Positions 1 through 10,767 are shown, counted from the stretch's first letter. The stretch is DNA of 64,000 nt from Catonia carolina (GCA_035578175.1 JAQMRL010000006.1:53401001-53465000); one strand, 5' to 3'. Notes: generated by a model not told the origin, from the sequence alone. A program made the numbers and translations.

Positions 1-2
1 TG

Positions 3-1889
3 AACAGTTTGACCAAGGCCATTCAAACTTCGGCATGGGAAGCAACACCCATACCACAGCTGGTTCCACCTTCTAACAATCAATATCCTCTCGACATCCG
101 GGAGAAAATAACGCAACGCCGCCGCCTAAGAAGGATTTGGCATAATACAAGGTACCCTGAGGATAAAAGGAGATTTAACCAAGCATCACAAGAACTAAAA
201 AGATTAATACATCATTTCAAAAACAATAATTTTCAACAGTATCTTGAAGGTTTATCACCAACGGAAGAGACAAACTTTTCGCTGTGGAAAGCGACCAAAA
301 CATTTAAACGCCCGACAAATGTCATTTCGCCCTTACGTAACGCTATCGGATATTGGGCACGGAGTAGTGCAGAAAAAGCGGATGTATTTGCTAAACATCT
401 TACTAATGTCTTCCGGCCGTTTCCCGCTGTTTTTGATGAGCAAGATATTTTTGACTCTCTTGATACACCATTCCAAATGTCGTTGCCAATAAAAAATTTC
501 GATGTTGCTGAAATTGAAACTACTATATGCCGTGATTTCAATAATAGAAAATCTCCTGGTTACGATTTGATAACTGGCAACGTTTTAAAAGAGCTACCAA
601 GTAAAGCATTTTTACTTATTAAACTTGTTTTTAACGCCATCATTAGAACTGGCTACTTCCCAACTCTCTGGAAAGTTGGACAAATAGTTATGGTGCTGAA
701 ACCAGGCAAAGACCCTAGTGATGCGGCTTCATACCGACCCATAAGTCTTCTACCGGTGCTTTCAAAAGTATTTGAAAAATTGTTTTTCAAAAGATTAAAA
801 CCGTATTTGGAAGAGCTTCTTCCTGATTATCAATATGGGTTTAGAGAAAAACACTCGACGATCGAGCAGGTACATAGAGTTGTTGAGAACATTAATAATG
901 CATTTGAAAATCGCCAATATTGCTCTGCTGTCTTCCTTGATATTGTTCAGGCGTTTGACAAAGTTTGGCATACTGGACTTTTATCTAAACTCAAACTCCA
1001 CCTACCACATCCGTTTTACTCAGTGATAAGGTCGTACTTACTGGGTAGGTACTTCCAAGTTAAGTTAGAAGGTGAGTGTACAGATCTATTCCCCGTTTCT
1101 TCTGGGGTTCCTCAAGGAAGTGTCCTTGGACCTGTTCTATATCTTTTGTATACGTCTGATTTACCACCAAATGATGGAATAACACTTGCAATGTTTGCAG
1201 ACGATACAGCCGTCCTAGCAGTTCACGATGATCCTAACGTTGCGTCACGACTAATACAAAATTATCTAGACTTGTTTGAGGTTTGGTTGCAAAAATGGCG
1301 AATGAAAGTTAACGAGGGGAAATCTTCTTTTGTAACTTTTGCTCTTCGGAAAGGTTTAGGTGCTCCAGTAACGCTAAACCATCAACTTATTCCTAGGGTT
1401 GATGAAGTTAAATATTTAGGGCTCTATCTTGATCGTCGTTTGTCATGGAGGAAACATATTTCCACAAAACGAAAACAGCTAGATTTGAAAGTTAAAAAAA
1501 TGTACTGGCTGCTTGGCCGTAAATCGAAATTGTCCACTTCCAATAAAATTCTCATGTATAAAACGATTTTGAAGCCCGTATGGACATACGGCATTCAGCT
1601 CTGGGGATCTGCGAAGAGAACCAATTTAAATATAATAGAGCGATTTCAGACAAAAACGTTGCGGCAGTTACTCAATATACCTTGGTATATTTCTAATAAA
1701 TACATATACAAAGATTTAAAGATGAATTCTATTCAACAAGAAATTAAACACTTCAGTGTTCGGTATCAAAGACGGCTTGAGGTCCATCCAAATTATTTAT
1801 CAGTGAACTTATTAGACAATAGTGTAAATAATTTTGTGAGACTGAAAAGATTTAACGTTTTAGACCTTGTACATAGATTTAGTGTGTAA
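3..1889 (+). CDS. LINE reverse transcriptase (ORF2 C-terminal part), partial
   Basis: Enzyme that copies the element RNA into DNA at a nicked target. The frame is open from the first bases, so the true start lies left of the window. Reverse transcriptase blocks are in order, in residues from base 9: 'SYRPISLLPVLSKVFEKL' near 240, the first catalytic Asp in 'FLDIVQAFDKVWH' near 310, 'SGVPQGSVLGP' near 365, and the 'MFADDTAVLA' box near 395. The FADD form and the C-terminal 'WTYGIQLWGSAKRTN' block fit the Jockey clade. The first catalytic block reads DIVQAFD. No internal stop or frameshift interrupts about 626 codons, so this copy could be recently active. It ends in ...RFSV and a TAA stop. Confidence 0.92.
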   Translation, partial: NSLTKAIQTSAWEATPIPQLVPPSNNQYPLDIREKITQRRRLRRIWHNTRYPEDKRRFNQASQELKRLIHHFKNNNFQQYLEGLSPTEETNFSLWKATKTFKRPTNVISPLRNAIGYWARSSAEKADVFAKHLTNVFRPFPAVFDEQDIFDSLDTPFQMSLPIKNFDVAEIETTICRDFNNRKSPGYDLITGNVLKELPSKAFLLIKLVFNAIIRTGYFPTLWKVGQIVMVLKPGKDPSDAASYRPISLLPVLSKVFEKLFFKRLKPYLEELLPDYQYGFREKHSTIEQVHRVVENINNAFENRQYCSAVFLDIVQAFDKVWHTGLLSKLKLHLPHPFYSVIRSYLLGRYFQVKLEGECTDLFPVSSGVPQGSVLGPVLYLLYTSDLPPNDGITLAMFADDTAVLAVHDDPNVASRLIQNYLDLFEVWLQKWRMKVNEGKSSFVTFALRKGLGAPVTLNHQLIPRVDEVKYLGLYLDRRLSWRKHISTKRKQLDLKVKKMYWLLGRKSKLSTSNKILMYKTILKPVWTYGIQLWGSAKRTNLNIIERFQTKTLRQLLNIPWYISNKYIYKDLKMNSIQQEIKHFSVRYQRRLEVHPNYLSVNLLDNSVNNFVRLKRFNVLDLVHRFSV

Positions 1890-2154
1890 AACATGTAAAA
1901 TGTACGTATTAAGAGTGGTTGCGTGAGTGTGTGTGTGTGCGCGTGTTTTTTGATGTACGTGAGTATAAATGTTCTTGTTTACTAAGATTAATATCATTGT
2001 TAACATTTCTAATATTATTGTTAATGATAGTATACATTTAAGTTAGTGGCTACAACAGTAATCACTGGATTGCTGATGTGAATAACTGTTTCTTTCTACT
2101 TATCGTAATTACTTATTGTTCATGATTGAATAGATTGAAATTTTGCAGAATGTC

Positions 2155-2178
2155 AATAAAAAAAAAAAAAAAAAAAAG
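2155..2178 (+). terminator. LINE polyadenylation signal and A tail
   Basis: AATAAA runs directly into 18 A residues, the expected 3' end of a retrotransposed LINE transcript. Confidence 0.8.
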
Positions 2179-2185
2179 TTATCAT

Positions 2186-2390
2186 AGGCCTTCGGTCCAG
2201 CCCAGTCAGTCAGCTGGTAGAAAGTCGCTATTATTTGTTAAGTAACACCGGTTGGGCAAGCGACTTTGTATGGTGACCAGTTGACAGCCATCCATGAACA
2301 AACTCTACTGGGGGTCCCTGTTCAAACTCATGTCTAATCCACATCAAAAAAAATACAGCGATCAAATTGGGTAGTTGTCAACAAAGTACA
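2186..2390 (+). repeat. SINE-T4 copy 1 (tRNA-like SINE)
   Basis: About 200 bp matching a reverse-strand copy at 31090-31305 and a decayed copy at 40036-40175. An A-box-like 'cagtcagctggtagaaag' lies near 2205 and a B-box-like 'gttcaaactcatg' near 2322. The pair suggests a Pol III promoter, but the tRNA similarity is weak. Confidence 0.55.
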
Positions 2391-2891
2391 GTTCCCGAAA
2401 ACAAAAAAGCTTAAAAAAAATTATAGAACCATAATTTTGGTGCGGTTGGAAAAAGAGAATTTTAAAACTATAATATGAGCCTAAAAAAAAATTTATATTA
2501 AAAAAAATTGTACAATCCTCCTTAAACATAAATACAATTCAGATGTCATAAAATTATAAAAAAGAACACTTGTGAAAATTAATTTTTTATGGAAATAAAA
2601 TGGTTGCCATTTAAACTACCTACTATAAATAATATTTAAAAATAAATTATAAACATAATTATACATACTAATAGTCACTTTAAATATGATTATAAAAGAG
2701 TCCCACCCTGTAAGTTTACATTACAATAATATAATAGTATAATAAAGGAAGTGAATACAAATAAATAATTGGAGAATGATATATGATAATAGATGTGCGT
2801 GTAAGAGAGATAAAGATATTTAATTATGATTAAAAATAAGGGAGAAAGTAAATTTACCAGTAAGAAATAGATATATCGTTTACAAGATAAA
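2391..2891. other. AT-rich DNA, nothing recognised
   Basis: No coding potential or repeat boundary is seen. The short open frame on the minus strand at 2690-2920 looks accidental. Confidence 0.5.
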
Positions 2892-2893
2892 TA

Positions 2894-3521
2894 CCGTGCG
2901 TTCGGAAAGTCGCTGTGCACTGGAATTGTGACTATGGATTTATGAAAATATGTATAAAGAAATGACTAAGCATTTTGGAAAAAAATTTTTACGTTATTGT
3001 TCTGATATTTTAGAGAACTTTACGCATCAAATAACACAAGTGGAAATGAATAATGGTTGGTTCCAACAAGACGGGGCAACAGCACATACATCTAACATCT
3101 CAATGGCTTTCCTGCGCAACGTGTTTGGTGAACGAATAATTTCAAAGAATTTGTGGCCTGCAAGATCTCCTGATCTGACTCCCCCCGATTTCTTTTTATG
3201 GGGTGCGGCGAAACAAACTGTGTATCGGAACAGACCACACACGATTGACGAACTTAAAGCCGCAATAACGGCATACATTCAAGGAATCACTGTTCTTCAG
3301 TTGCGAAAGGTGTTTGCAAACAAAATGAAACGAGTGCAATGCTGTATTGATGCCAATGGAGGTCATTTCGAACACCTTCTATAAACAATGTAATCACGGT
3401 TTAACAATGTAATTAAGGTATTGAATAAATTTTTTTCCAAAATGCTTAGTCATTTCTTTATACATATTTTCATAAATCCATAGTCACAATTCCAGTGCAC
3501 AGCGACTTTCCGAACGCACGG
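2894..3521 (+). mobile_element. Small Tc1/mariner-superfamily element with 95-bp perfect TIRs
   Basis: The first 95 bp (2894-2988) and last 95 bp (3427-3521) are exact reverse complements starting 'ccgtgcgttcggaaagtcg'. A TA dinucleotide flanks each end (2892-2893, 3522-3523), the mariner-type target duplication. The interior keeps only the C-terminal part of a transposase, so the 628-bp element is internally deleted and non-autonomous. Identical arms imply a recent insertion or recent gene conversion. Confidence 0.9.
2950..3384 (+). pseudogene. Transposase C-terminal fragment (DDE, DD41D-like lineage)
   Basis: The 144-residue frame begins inside the left TIR, so its first residues are not real transposase. 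From about residue 35 it shows the second catalytic Asp in 'WFQQDGATAHTS' and the third in 'RSPDLTPPDFFLWG', then a tail with 'NRPHTIDELKAAI'. I count 38 residues between these two Asp. Relatives I recall have a few more residues between the Arg-rich strand and the WP motif, giving about 41, so this copy may carry a 3-residue deletion. The first catalytic Asp and the DNA-binding domain are missing, so it cannot be active. Confidence 0.8.
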
Positions 3522-3523
3522 TA

Positions 3524-4042
3524 TAACCTGCCTAACCTTAATTTCAATAATGTATTATAATTTCCTTCCTTAAGTAATAAAATATGTTATAAATTACTTT
3601 CATACGAACCCCATAAAACATGCAACAAGTTATCATGCATATTATATTCTTTATTTTAAGTAGACCTTTGTATTTAGTTTATAAGGCAAGCGTTATAATT
3701 GGGATTAGTTAGGTTAGGTATACAGCTGTTAAGATTAGGTTAGGTTGACTTGTACAGCAAATAAAAAAAGAGTCTTCTTCAGGATATAAACAACTTAAGG
3801 CACGAGTGATAGGTATATATAGAATTTATAATAGCTTATTTTGCACAACATGTAATATTGTTCTTATTTTTTGTTTTATATATACATATTATATAGGTAT
3901 GTGTATCCTTTTTTAGGTTAGGCTATTTATTATTTTGGTCAGTTGCGTGATGAAGTCAAAACTGTTTAGACGTTAAACACATCTTAGCAGATATGGAAGC
4001 TTAATTTTTTTTTCTAAATTAAAGTTGAATTGTTAAAAATAC
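3524..4042. other. AT-rich DNA, nothing recognised
   Basis: Contains scattered TTAGG-like words but no array. No gene or repeat end was found. Confidence 0.5.
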
Positions 4043-5275
4043 CGTATTTACGCGAATATAAGGCGATCCGAATACAAGGCGACCCTTAAAACTTAAATTA
4101 AATTCTAGAAAAAAATTTTTAATGTTAATTGTTTAATTATTAATGAAATTAACACTACATTATATTCACGAAACACTATACACAAAAGAAACTTTAAATT
4201 TTCAAACTTCTCTTAAGCTTCACAAACATCTTCAACACCAGTCTAATCGTCTTCACTATTTATAGACTAGGGCCAGGGGTCTCCAAACTACGGCCCGCGG
4301 GCCACATCCGGCCCGCGAACAGATTTTTTCCGGCCCGCGGAAAGCTAGCATACTGAGAAAAATTTTTTATTTGATAATATATTTCCTTTTAAGCATTTTT
4401 ACCATTAAATATGAGTACAGTAGTCGTCTCTCACTTGCCACTTCTTTTCTCAATAAGTGTAAAACTAGCTGTAAAAAAGTAGTGATCAACCATTGTTTGA
4501 CCCTAAATAAGCTGAAATTTTAAGTGGCAAACAAATGCAATATTCTCACTAAAAAATAATTGCTCCTTTTAAGCTTTACACTTGTTGTAAACTCATGTAT
4601 TGTCAAGTTTTCTTTAAAATTCAATGAAGTACATTTTGTAGTAAATTGAAAAGATTTGGTTTTGTATCATCCTGTGTTTTCATTAAGCCTACTTGAAAAC
4701 TCCTTTTACAGAACAAATATTATTTTATAGCAAATATAATTATTTGTTTGGTCACAGCTTTTTTTAAAATCACGTAAAGAATTTTAGTTAGCCAACAACA
4801 AAGATATTATAAGGAAATATAGCAACTTAAAAAACTAAGCAAGAAAATCTCAAAAACCACCACTGAGCTCTTAATTAGAAAAAACTTCGAGGGTGTATGG
4901 GGGGGGGCTAGACTTTCTGCCCTGAAATATTGCTGGCCCGCCTTTCCTCCAAAAATTTACAATGTGGCCCTTGAGTAAAAAAGGTTGGAGACCCCTGGAC
5001 TAGGCTACTAATACGGTAGGCCAATGCGGAAGGTTACCCTGTGGTGAGTATGGAAGCCATGGGCTCTAGAATCGCCTATAACCCATTCTATAAACAAAGA
5101 CAGGTCTACGTTTCATTAGTTTTTCTTGAAAATCTTGTATGCATCAACGTAAATCACATCTCTCATCTTTGAACAAATTTGGGTTCTAGGCAATCCTATA
5201 GCCCATTCTACCCAAAAGACGAGTAATGTTTTTCTAAAACATTGTTTCATTAGACATCATATCATTTAGTTTATC
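4043..5275 (-). mobile_element. Decayed DNA transposon, possibly CENP-B/Tigger-like, split by a hAT MITE
   Basis: One end near 4043-4090 has a duplicated 'gaatataaggcgatcc' type motif, which I associate with DNA transposon ends. Just inside, the minus strand reads EDD-TGVEDVCEA then a stop, like the acidic C-terminus of CENP-B-type transposases. The hAT element at 4274-4997 interrupts it. The right boundary is a guess. Confidence 0.3.
4274..4997. mobile_element. Non-autonomous hAT element 1
   Basis: Terminal inverted repeats 'caggggtctccaaac' and 'ttggagacccctg' bound 724 bp without coding capacity. The left end is followed by the GC-rich words 'cggcccgcgggcc' and 'ccggcccgcg'. Flanks read gactagggc on the left and gactaggc on the right, an imperfect copy of the 8-bp duplication typical of hAT. 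Confidence 0.8.
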
Positions 5276-5280
5276 GTTTA

Positions 5281-5809
5281 CGAGGTGTGGCTATTAAATA
5301 ACGAGACTGACTTTGTAAAAAAAATTATTTTTGTTTTATACATAATCACTTTGTTGTCACCTTCAATATACACTCCTTCTCTATCCCTACAACGCTCCAT
5401 GCGAATTTTCTATTGTTGGAAACGGTGATGGAAGCAATCTTCTGTCAGCTCCTTCAGAACACGTGCCGTTTTCTCTTTTACAGCGTCCACAGACTCTAAT
5501 CTTATCCCTTTTAATGCAGATTTCACCTTAGGGAACAGGTAGAAGATAATAGCATGTGATGAAACGTGGTTTTTTACTTATGATCCGGAAGCGAAGTCCC
5601 AATCCTTGCTCTGGAAGAGCCGAACTATACCAAGAGCCAAAAAAGCTCGAATGAGCAAGTCAAAATTTAAAGCAATGATGATTGTTTTTTTTATATCCAT
5701 GGGATTGTGTACCTTCACTGGGTTCCTGAAGGTCAAACAATTAATCAATATTTTTACCTTGAGGTACTTTCTAAACTACGTCAAAGAGTAAGGAAAAACG
5801 CCCCAAAAT
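5281..5809 (+). mobile_element. palMAR copy A (rearranged mariner), 3' truncated
   Basis: Starts after TA (5279-5280) with the mariner end 'cgaggtgtggctattaaata'. The first ~264 bp are the transposase 3' end in reverse. A junction near 5543-5600 then switches to forward transposase sequence, with the frame around 'GFLKVKQLI' shifted out of register. It stops at 5809, where it abuts a SINE-T2 fragment, so the right half is lost. Confidence 0.85.
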
Positions 5810-5905
5810 CATACACATCATCATCCTCATCTCATTGGGTCACTGGGTTGCTTATTGTTCTAAATTGAACAGATTGCAACGTACACAAATAAGGAATTTT
5901 TTTAA
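5810..5905 (+). repeat. SINE-T2 3' fragment
   Basis: Matches the 3' end of SINE-T2 ('catctcattgggtcac', then 'ttgaacagattgcaacgtac') and ends in a T/A-rich tail. The head is absent. It is joined directly to the broken palMAR copy A. Confidence 0.7.
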
Positions 5906-7017
5906 AAAATTAAACATTTTTTAATGTTTAATACATAACGTAATACATAACTTTTTTTCTGTTAAGCAAAATTTGAATTATAGTTCTACCTTAAAAAGTA
6001 CGTGTTCTATAGAGGTTTAAAAAATATATTTATATACGCATCCAGATGCCTTTAATTAATGTTTTTAGTTGCGCTAATAGCAGTGACGATCCCCATAAGA
6101 TCTATTGTGCCAACTGAACGTGCAAACGACTTTTATAGACTGCCGGACAGTGGCAGTCACAACAAATTTTTAAACAGATCTTGATCAAATTGAGTTGATG
6201 ACTACTGATATAGGGGTTCCATGTTTATAGGGGTTGTACCCAATCTTTAAGCTCTGCTTAATTTTCTTTCTTTTTATTGGGACACTAACTTGTAAACTTA
6301 TAAAATTTTAAAATAAAGAATAAAATATTTGAAGCATTTTGATTGAGTTGTGTAAATGGTAGTTTGAATATATACTTAAACCTCAAGGTCTCTTTAGAAA
6401 CAGCTCTAATCTAAATCTATTGTACTGAATTTTCTTACAGTCTGATTACTACTTTGTTAATATAGAAATAAAAAATAGGTCTATTGTTTAATTCAAGCTA
6501 GGTCGACAAACTAAGAATAATAAAATATATAATAAAAAAATCTATGGTAAGGCGAAAAGTCCTTCTAGACATCGATTTGATAGAATAACTAAGTAACGTG
6601 AAATTACGTGTGTTATAAAGCAACGTACAAGTAAACAAAACACATAATTATACCTCTATACTAATATTACCTGTCCTTCGTTCAATAAGTCACTCTGTAC
6701 AACATAGTTTCTAATGACCGAGTAAAAAATCACGTTTTACTTCCACAGTAAACATTAAAGCGGTTGTTTAGCTCTACCTCGACGTACGAATGGCTACGTA
6801 CTTCTGAATGTATCGCAATATAAAATGTAAAACAAAAACAATGTAAAAAGAACATGTTTAATAAAATGTACAAGTTCATGCATCTATTCAAAAGTCGTGG
6901 TTCTCTTTTATTTCCACTAAAATACATTTACAAGCGATACGGTAATTTGTAACACAATGTTTAAATTAGTTCTTTATTTTCTCGAATACAATGTTCTTTG
7001 AAACTAGACCAGATCTA
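5906..7017. other. AT-rich DNA, nothing recognised
   Basis: About 1.1 kb with no persuasive frame, repeat end or RNA gene. The minus-strand frame at 6730-6927 has no recognisable feature. Confidence 0.5.
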
Positions 7018-7094
7018 CAGTAATGGTTCCCAACCCGTAGGAGTCTGAGGACTACTTAGCCAGAAATTGAACCATTTGCGGACTATCCCAGTCC
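7018..7094. mobile_element. hAT terminal fragment
   Basis: 'cagtaatggttcccaaccc' resembles the common hAT terminus 'cagtggttcccaacc'. No partner end was found; the 3' end of a LINE adjoins it. Confidence 0.35.
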
Positions 7095-7299
7095 TAATTT
7101 CTTTTTTTATCCGTGGCGGCGAGAAAAACTCATGTTCACTCCCTCACGATGGGGGAAGTAGTGTTGGACTCAATTGAGGCGTCCTCATCCAGCCCCAAGG
7201 AGGCTGCAACCGCCTTACCAACCAAAAACCCGCCGCCTGGACACTTGATCCGACATCAGCAAACAACCCTCCACCTCCCTCCATCTCCCTCCACCTCCC

Positions 7300-7347
7300 T
7301 TTAACGTGACATTATCCTAGTAGTAACTAGGGAAATGTCACGTTAAA
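7300..7347. repeat. 48-bp near-perfect hairpin
   Basis: The arm 'ttaacgtgacatt' and its exact complement 'aatgtcacgttaa' enclose a second pair, 'cctagt' and 'actagg', around a short loop. It begins with TTAA and follows a CCT-rich run. It may be a tiny insertion or a structured UTR element. Confidence 0.7.
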
Positions 7348-7665
7348 AAATTTACATACTGTCAGCGGGGCGTGGAAGGGAACCGTAGCCTAATTCCCCT
7401 CTCGCTGTCACTGACCAACACTCACTCTCACATTTTCATTCATCTCTTTCATCACCAGCTCAGGAAATTAGTGTGCCTACCTTACCTACTGAGATTGGGA
7501 CAGGATTGATTCATTGTGGGAGAGGGCAATCCCGTTGATCTCCATATGTCTCCTCCTTCCGTAGTCTTCCGACCACCCTCTCCGCAAGCTGAGCGACCAA
7601 CTTTCAGCTCTCCTCATCCCGCAGCATTGCTGCCCCTACTCTCTCTGGGATCCACTGTGCAACGT

Positions 7666-7960
7666 CTATCTTCTCAGATGTCTCCATCTGTCGAGGCCAA
7701 TATAGGGACATCTTTCAAAAATATGAGCAATGGACTCTTCCTCTTCACTGTCGCACAGTCGACATTTCGGTACTTCATGAAGTTGGAACCTAGTCAAATA
7801 TGCCCCAAAGCAACCATGCCCTGTCAGCAACTGGTTCAGCTCGTAGGTGGTATCACCAAATGTCCTCTTTATCCACACCTCGACATTTGGAATGAACCTC
7901 CTTGTCCACTCTCTAGCTCCTCCCTAGCTTCGCTCCATCTCCTCTGCCACCTGCTGAGTA
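7666..7960 (-). pseudogene. LINE ORF2 C-terminal zinc-knuckle remnant
   Basis: The minus strand reads 'ELNQLLTGHGCFGAYLTRF' and then 'CRLCDSEEEESIAHIFERCP', a C-x2-C...H-x4-C pattern as found at the C-terminus of R1/I-clade LINE proteins. The upstream part (about 7880-7960) continues as 'TQQVAEEMERS', a stop, then 'WTRRFIPNVEVWIKRTFG'. The gene is therefore truncated and interrupted. The longer plus-strand frame over the same bases (7516-8169) is its shadow. Confidence 0.65.
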
Positions 7961-8249
7961 ATCAACTCCAACATTCCTCTTTATCGGCACCAGCTCGCTG
8001 CACTTCCCTCCCGCATGCCCCACTCCTGACTTGGTGTGGAACAAGACTTCTGTGGGCAGGTAGTACGAAATACTCCTCTCTCTGGCAAAAGGTTGAAATA
8101 TCTCAGAAAATAAATTTTAATCCAACACCTGATAGTCATCGGATATATTCAGCCCATCTCGTTCAATGAACATCTTTTTCGAAATCCTCATTTATTTAGC
8201 AACTTCTGTATTTATATACGTGGTGTGTGCAATAAAATTGTTTGGAAAC

Positions 8250-8934
8250 GATAATAACATGTGATCTGGAAATGATCTGGAATAATATGATATGATATGA
8301 TCTGGAAATGAAGCGCCAATCCATGCACTGGAAGAGCCGAACTTTACCGAGAGCCAAACAAGCTCGAATGAGCAAGTCAAAATTTAAAGCAATGATGATT
8401 GTTTTTTTTATATCCATGGGATTGTGTACCTTCACTGGGTTCCTGAAGGTCAAACAATTAATCAATATTACTACCTTGAGGTACTTTTTAAACTACGTAA
8501 AAAAGTAAGGAAAAAACGCCCCAAAATGTGGAAGAACAAATTATGGATTCTCCACCAAGACAATGCGCCAGTTCATTCCGCGTTATCTGTCAAGAGGTTC
8601 TTAGCCAAGTACAGCATCTCAGTGTTAGAACATCCACCTTATTCACCAGATCTTGCACCATGTGACTTCTACCTGTTCCCTAAGGTGAAATCTGCATTAA
8701 AATGGACAAGATTTGAGTCTGTGGAAGCTGTAAAAGCGAAAACAGCACGTGTGTACGTGTCCTGAAGGAGGTGACAGAAAATGACTTCCAGCACTGTTTC
8801 CAAAAATGGAAAATTCGCATGGAGCTTTGTAGGGATAGAGAAGGAGTGTATATTGAAGGTGACAATAAGTGATTACGTATATAATAAAAATAAAATTCTT
8901 TACGTCAGTCTCGTTATTTAATGGCCACAGCTCG
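8250..8934 (+). mobile_element. palMAR copy B, left arm missing
   Basis: Begins at the family's internal junction ('gataataacatgtgatc') and runs forward through the transposase to the right end '...gccacagctcg', followed by TA (8935-8936). The reversed left arm seen in copies A, C and D is absent. An ATGAT-rich stutter at 8268-8308 replaces part of the junction. Confidence 0.85.
8308..8765 (+). pseudogene. mariner transposase remnant (DD34D)
   Basis: Reading across one frameshift near 8415, the protein runs from 'WKSRTLPRAKQARMSKSKFK' to 'YLHWVPEGQTINQYYYLEVL'. It continues to 'LHQDNAPVHSALSVKRFLA' and 'PYSPDLAPCDFYLFPKVKSA'. I count 34 residues between the second and third Asp, the mariner DD34D signature. 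The 5' half with the helix-turn-helix domain and first Asp is absent, so it is dead. The best single frame is 8424-8765. Confidence 0.85.
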
Positions 8935-8939
8935 TATAT

Positions 8940-9045
8940 AGTGATCTTGAGATATTTTATTCGTACAGAAACACAGACCAATAGTTGAAAGCATGATTTT
9001 TGGGTTCAGGTGGCCTTAAAACGCGTGAAATAAGGGAAAGTAAAA
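8940..9045 (+). repeat. HINE-like 3' fragment
   Basis: Contains 'cttgagatatttt', 'cagaccaatag' and 'tttttgggttcagg' in the order found in the complete copy at 18622-19615. It lacks the 3' hairpin. Confidence 0.55.
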
Positions 9046-9884
9046 ATCTACTAAATTAAACTCTAAGTAAAGAAAAATAGGAAATTCACTAATAGTTACA
9101 GAACACGTGTTAAAACATGCATCTGACTAGAATGTAATTAATAATGCTGTATTTGTTTTAGAATCGTAATCTTGTCATAAATAACAGGATTATTCACATG
9201 TTTATAAAATAAGTTATTTATCTAACTTACGGATAATTATTGTAAAATTATTATATATAATTGACAAGTTCAAGAAAAATTAATCTTCATAGTTAATTTA
9301 ATTTCACGTGTTTTATCGCATGTTTTCGTTAAAGTTATAACAAAAACTTTTCTGTTAGAGATATTTAATACTATGGTTCAAAAAGAATGATCTGATTTAA
9401 ACGTGTTATATTATTCAAATTAATGTCATTCAACGAGTACAAGATAAAAAAACTTTTATTGGGATGGATTAGATTCAGAAAATCAGCATGAAACCCTTAC
9501 CGATTGCAACTATACTCTATTTCACGTTCAGAATGCAGTACAGCTCTTAAGAGAAACCGTTGTGTTATCAGGCGTATGGAAAATATCAGGCACAGCCAAT
9601 ATAATAACTCGCCTCCACCGACATCATCCGAAGGTCACGGGCAAAAATGTTTGGAGTTTCGCTTACCACGCTCTAACAAGCTCATTTTTAAACAAAATTT
9701 AAAAATTCTGAAAAAATACTTTCTCTTCCTAATGAATCGTATTTTATTACGCTGTAAATGTTATTATTATACTCTGATATTTAGATAAGAGACGGTATTT
9801 AGATAAGAGATAAGGGTTATGACGTCTCTCTCTTCGTCACCCTCACTGTCGGGCTAGGGTGTAACCACAAGGGAACCCGACTCG
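9046..9884. other. AT-rich DNA, nothing recognised
   Basis: A 94-codon frame at 9504-9788 has no recognisable domain and is probably accidental. Confidence 0.45.
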
Positions 9885-10050
9885 AACCTTTTCATCAAAA
9901 TTGGTCAACCGGAATCAGTAGTTTATTCGAGCATCAATTTTTCAAAACTTTTCAGGGACATAAAGCATGGGGAAAACTCGATTTAAAAAAATCGGATATA
10001 CTCGTACTTCTTTTCTTCTCTGTATTTCACTTATAGCACGAGAAGTTAAA
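9885..10050 (-). repeat. Diverged HINE-like fragment
   Basis: Has 'catcaaaattggtcaaccgg' and then 'agtagtttattcg', the most conserved block of the HINE-like family, followed by diverged sequence. Confidence 0.5.
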
Positions 10051-10756
10051 AATTTTTATGGGAGTAATAGTGAGAAACTGACATCTGAAATTTGGGTACA
10101 AAATTGAATAAAAACCCTTAGAAAATTTAAATAAACACAATTAAAAGTAGCAGTGGAAGATATGATTACAGAAGGAATTTCCTCATGGATAGTGATTATT
10201 AATGCAATATAACGCAATGTAATGCAATAATTATGCAGCAGATAAGAGGTCAAATATGCAATTTTAACAACAAACTATTGTTATTACATAATGATAATAA
10301 CTACTTAAATGCAACATACATACTAATTAATTACTAATGGATATTAACAGGAAAAAATTTGATTTTTTTATTATTTATTTAAAAAATATCTTTTTTAATT
10401 GGTTTTTAAATTATTCTTTCAGTATATTAAAAAAAAGTTAATGATAAATTTATTTAACTACATAAATCTCCGTTTGATGATTATTTATTTTTTTCAGTTT
10501 AAATTTATTTACGATTAATTTATCATTAAATGTAAATAAATGTAATTAGTGCAATGTGACGCTGAAAATGATAGAACAGTTTCTTTGATAGATACTCATT
10601 ATCGATAGTCATAATTCGATACTTTCATTTAGTTTCTTTTTAGATCTATCTTTTTAACCATTCTTTATATTCTATTAAAAACTACATTATAGTCCAGTAA
10701 ACGAATAACAAGGGGGGGAAATTCTCACTTTGCCCCAAAATTTTATAACCAGCTAC
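10051..10756. other. AT-rich DNA, nothing recognised
   Basis: Long A/T runs with small palindromes around 'ttaatgataaattt' near 10438 and 10525. No gene was seen. Confidence 0.5.
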
Positions 10757-10767
10757 CTTAACATATA

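Larger units (their letters stand above)
1..2178 (+). mobile_element. Jockey-clade non-LTR retrotransposon, cut by window start
   Basis: This is the 3' two thirds of a LINE. It holds a long reverse transcriptase frame that is open to the left edge, then about 270 bp of 3' UTR with a GT-rich stretch near 1925-1950. It ends in an AATAAA followed by 18 A residues. The long intact frame and clean A tail suggest a recent insertion. The upstream endonuclease region and ORF1 would lie outside the window. The flank after the A tail is a SINE-T4 copy. Confidence 0.9.
7095..8170 (-). mobile_element. Decayed LINE 3' end, R1/I-like
   Basis: On the minus strand the C-terminal zinc-knuckle region of a LINE ORF2 is followed by about 570 bp of 3' UTR. 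It ends in an A-rich tail near 7095-7112. A pyrimidine-rich run (7268-7300) and a 48-bp hairpin (7300-7347) lie in the UTR. The 5' part is missing. Confidence 0.6.

Noticed and set aside
3690..3925. TTAGG-like words suggesting interstitial insect telomere repeats
   Set aside because: Only two or three adjacent units occur at each place, with no array.
7516..8169. 217-codon open frame on the plus strand
   Set aside because: It is the shadow of LINE coding sequence on the minus strand, whose zinc-knuckle motif is recognisable.
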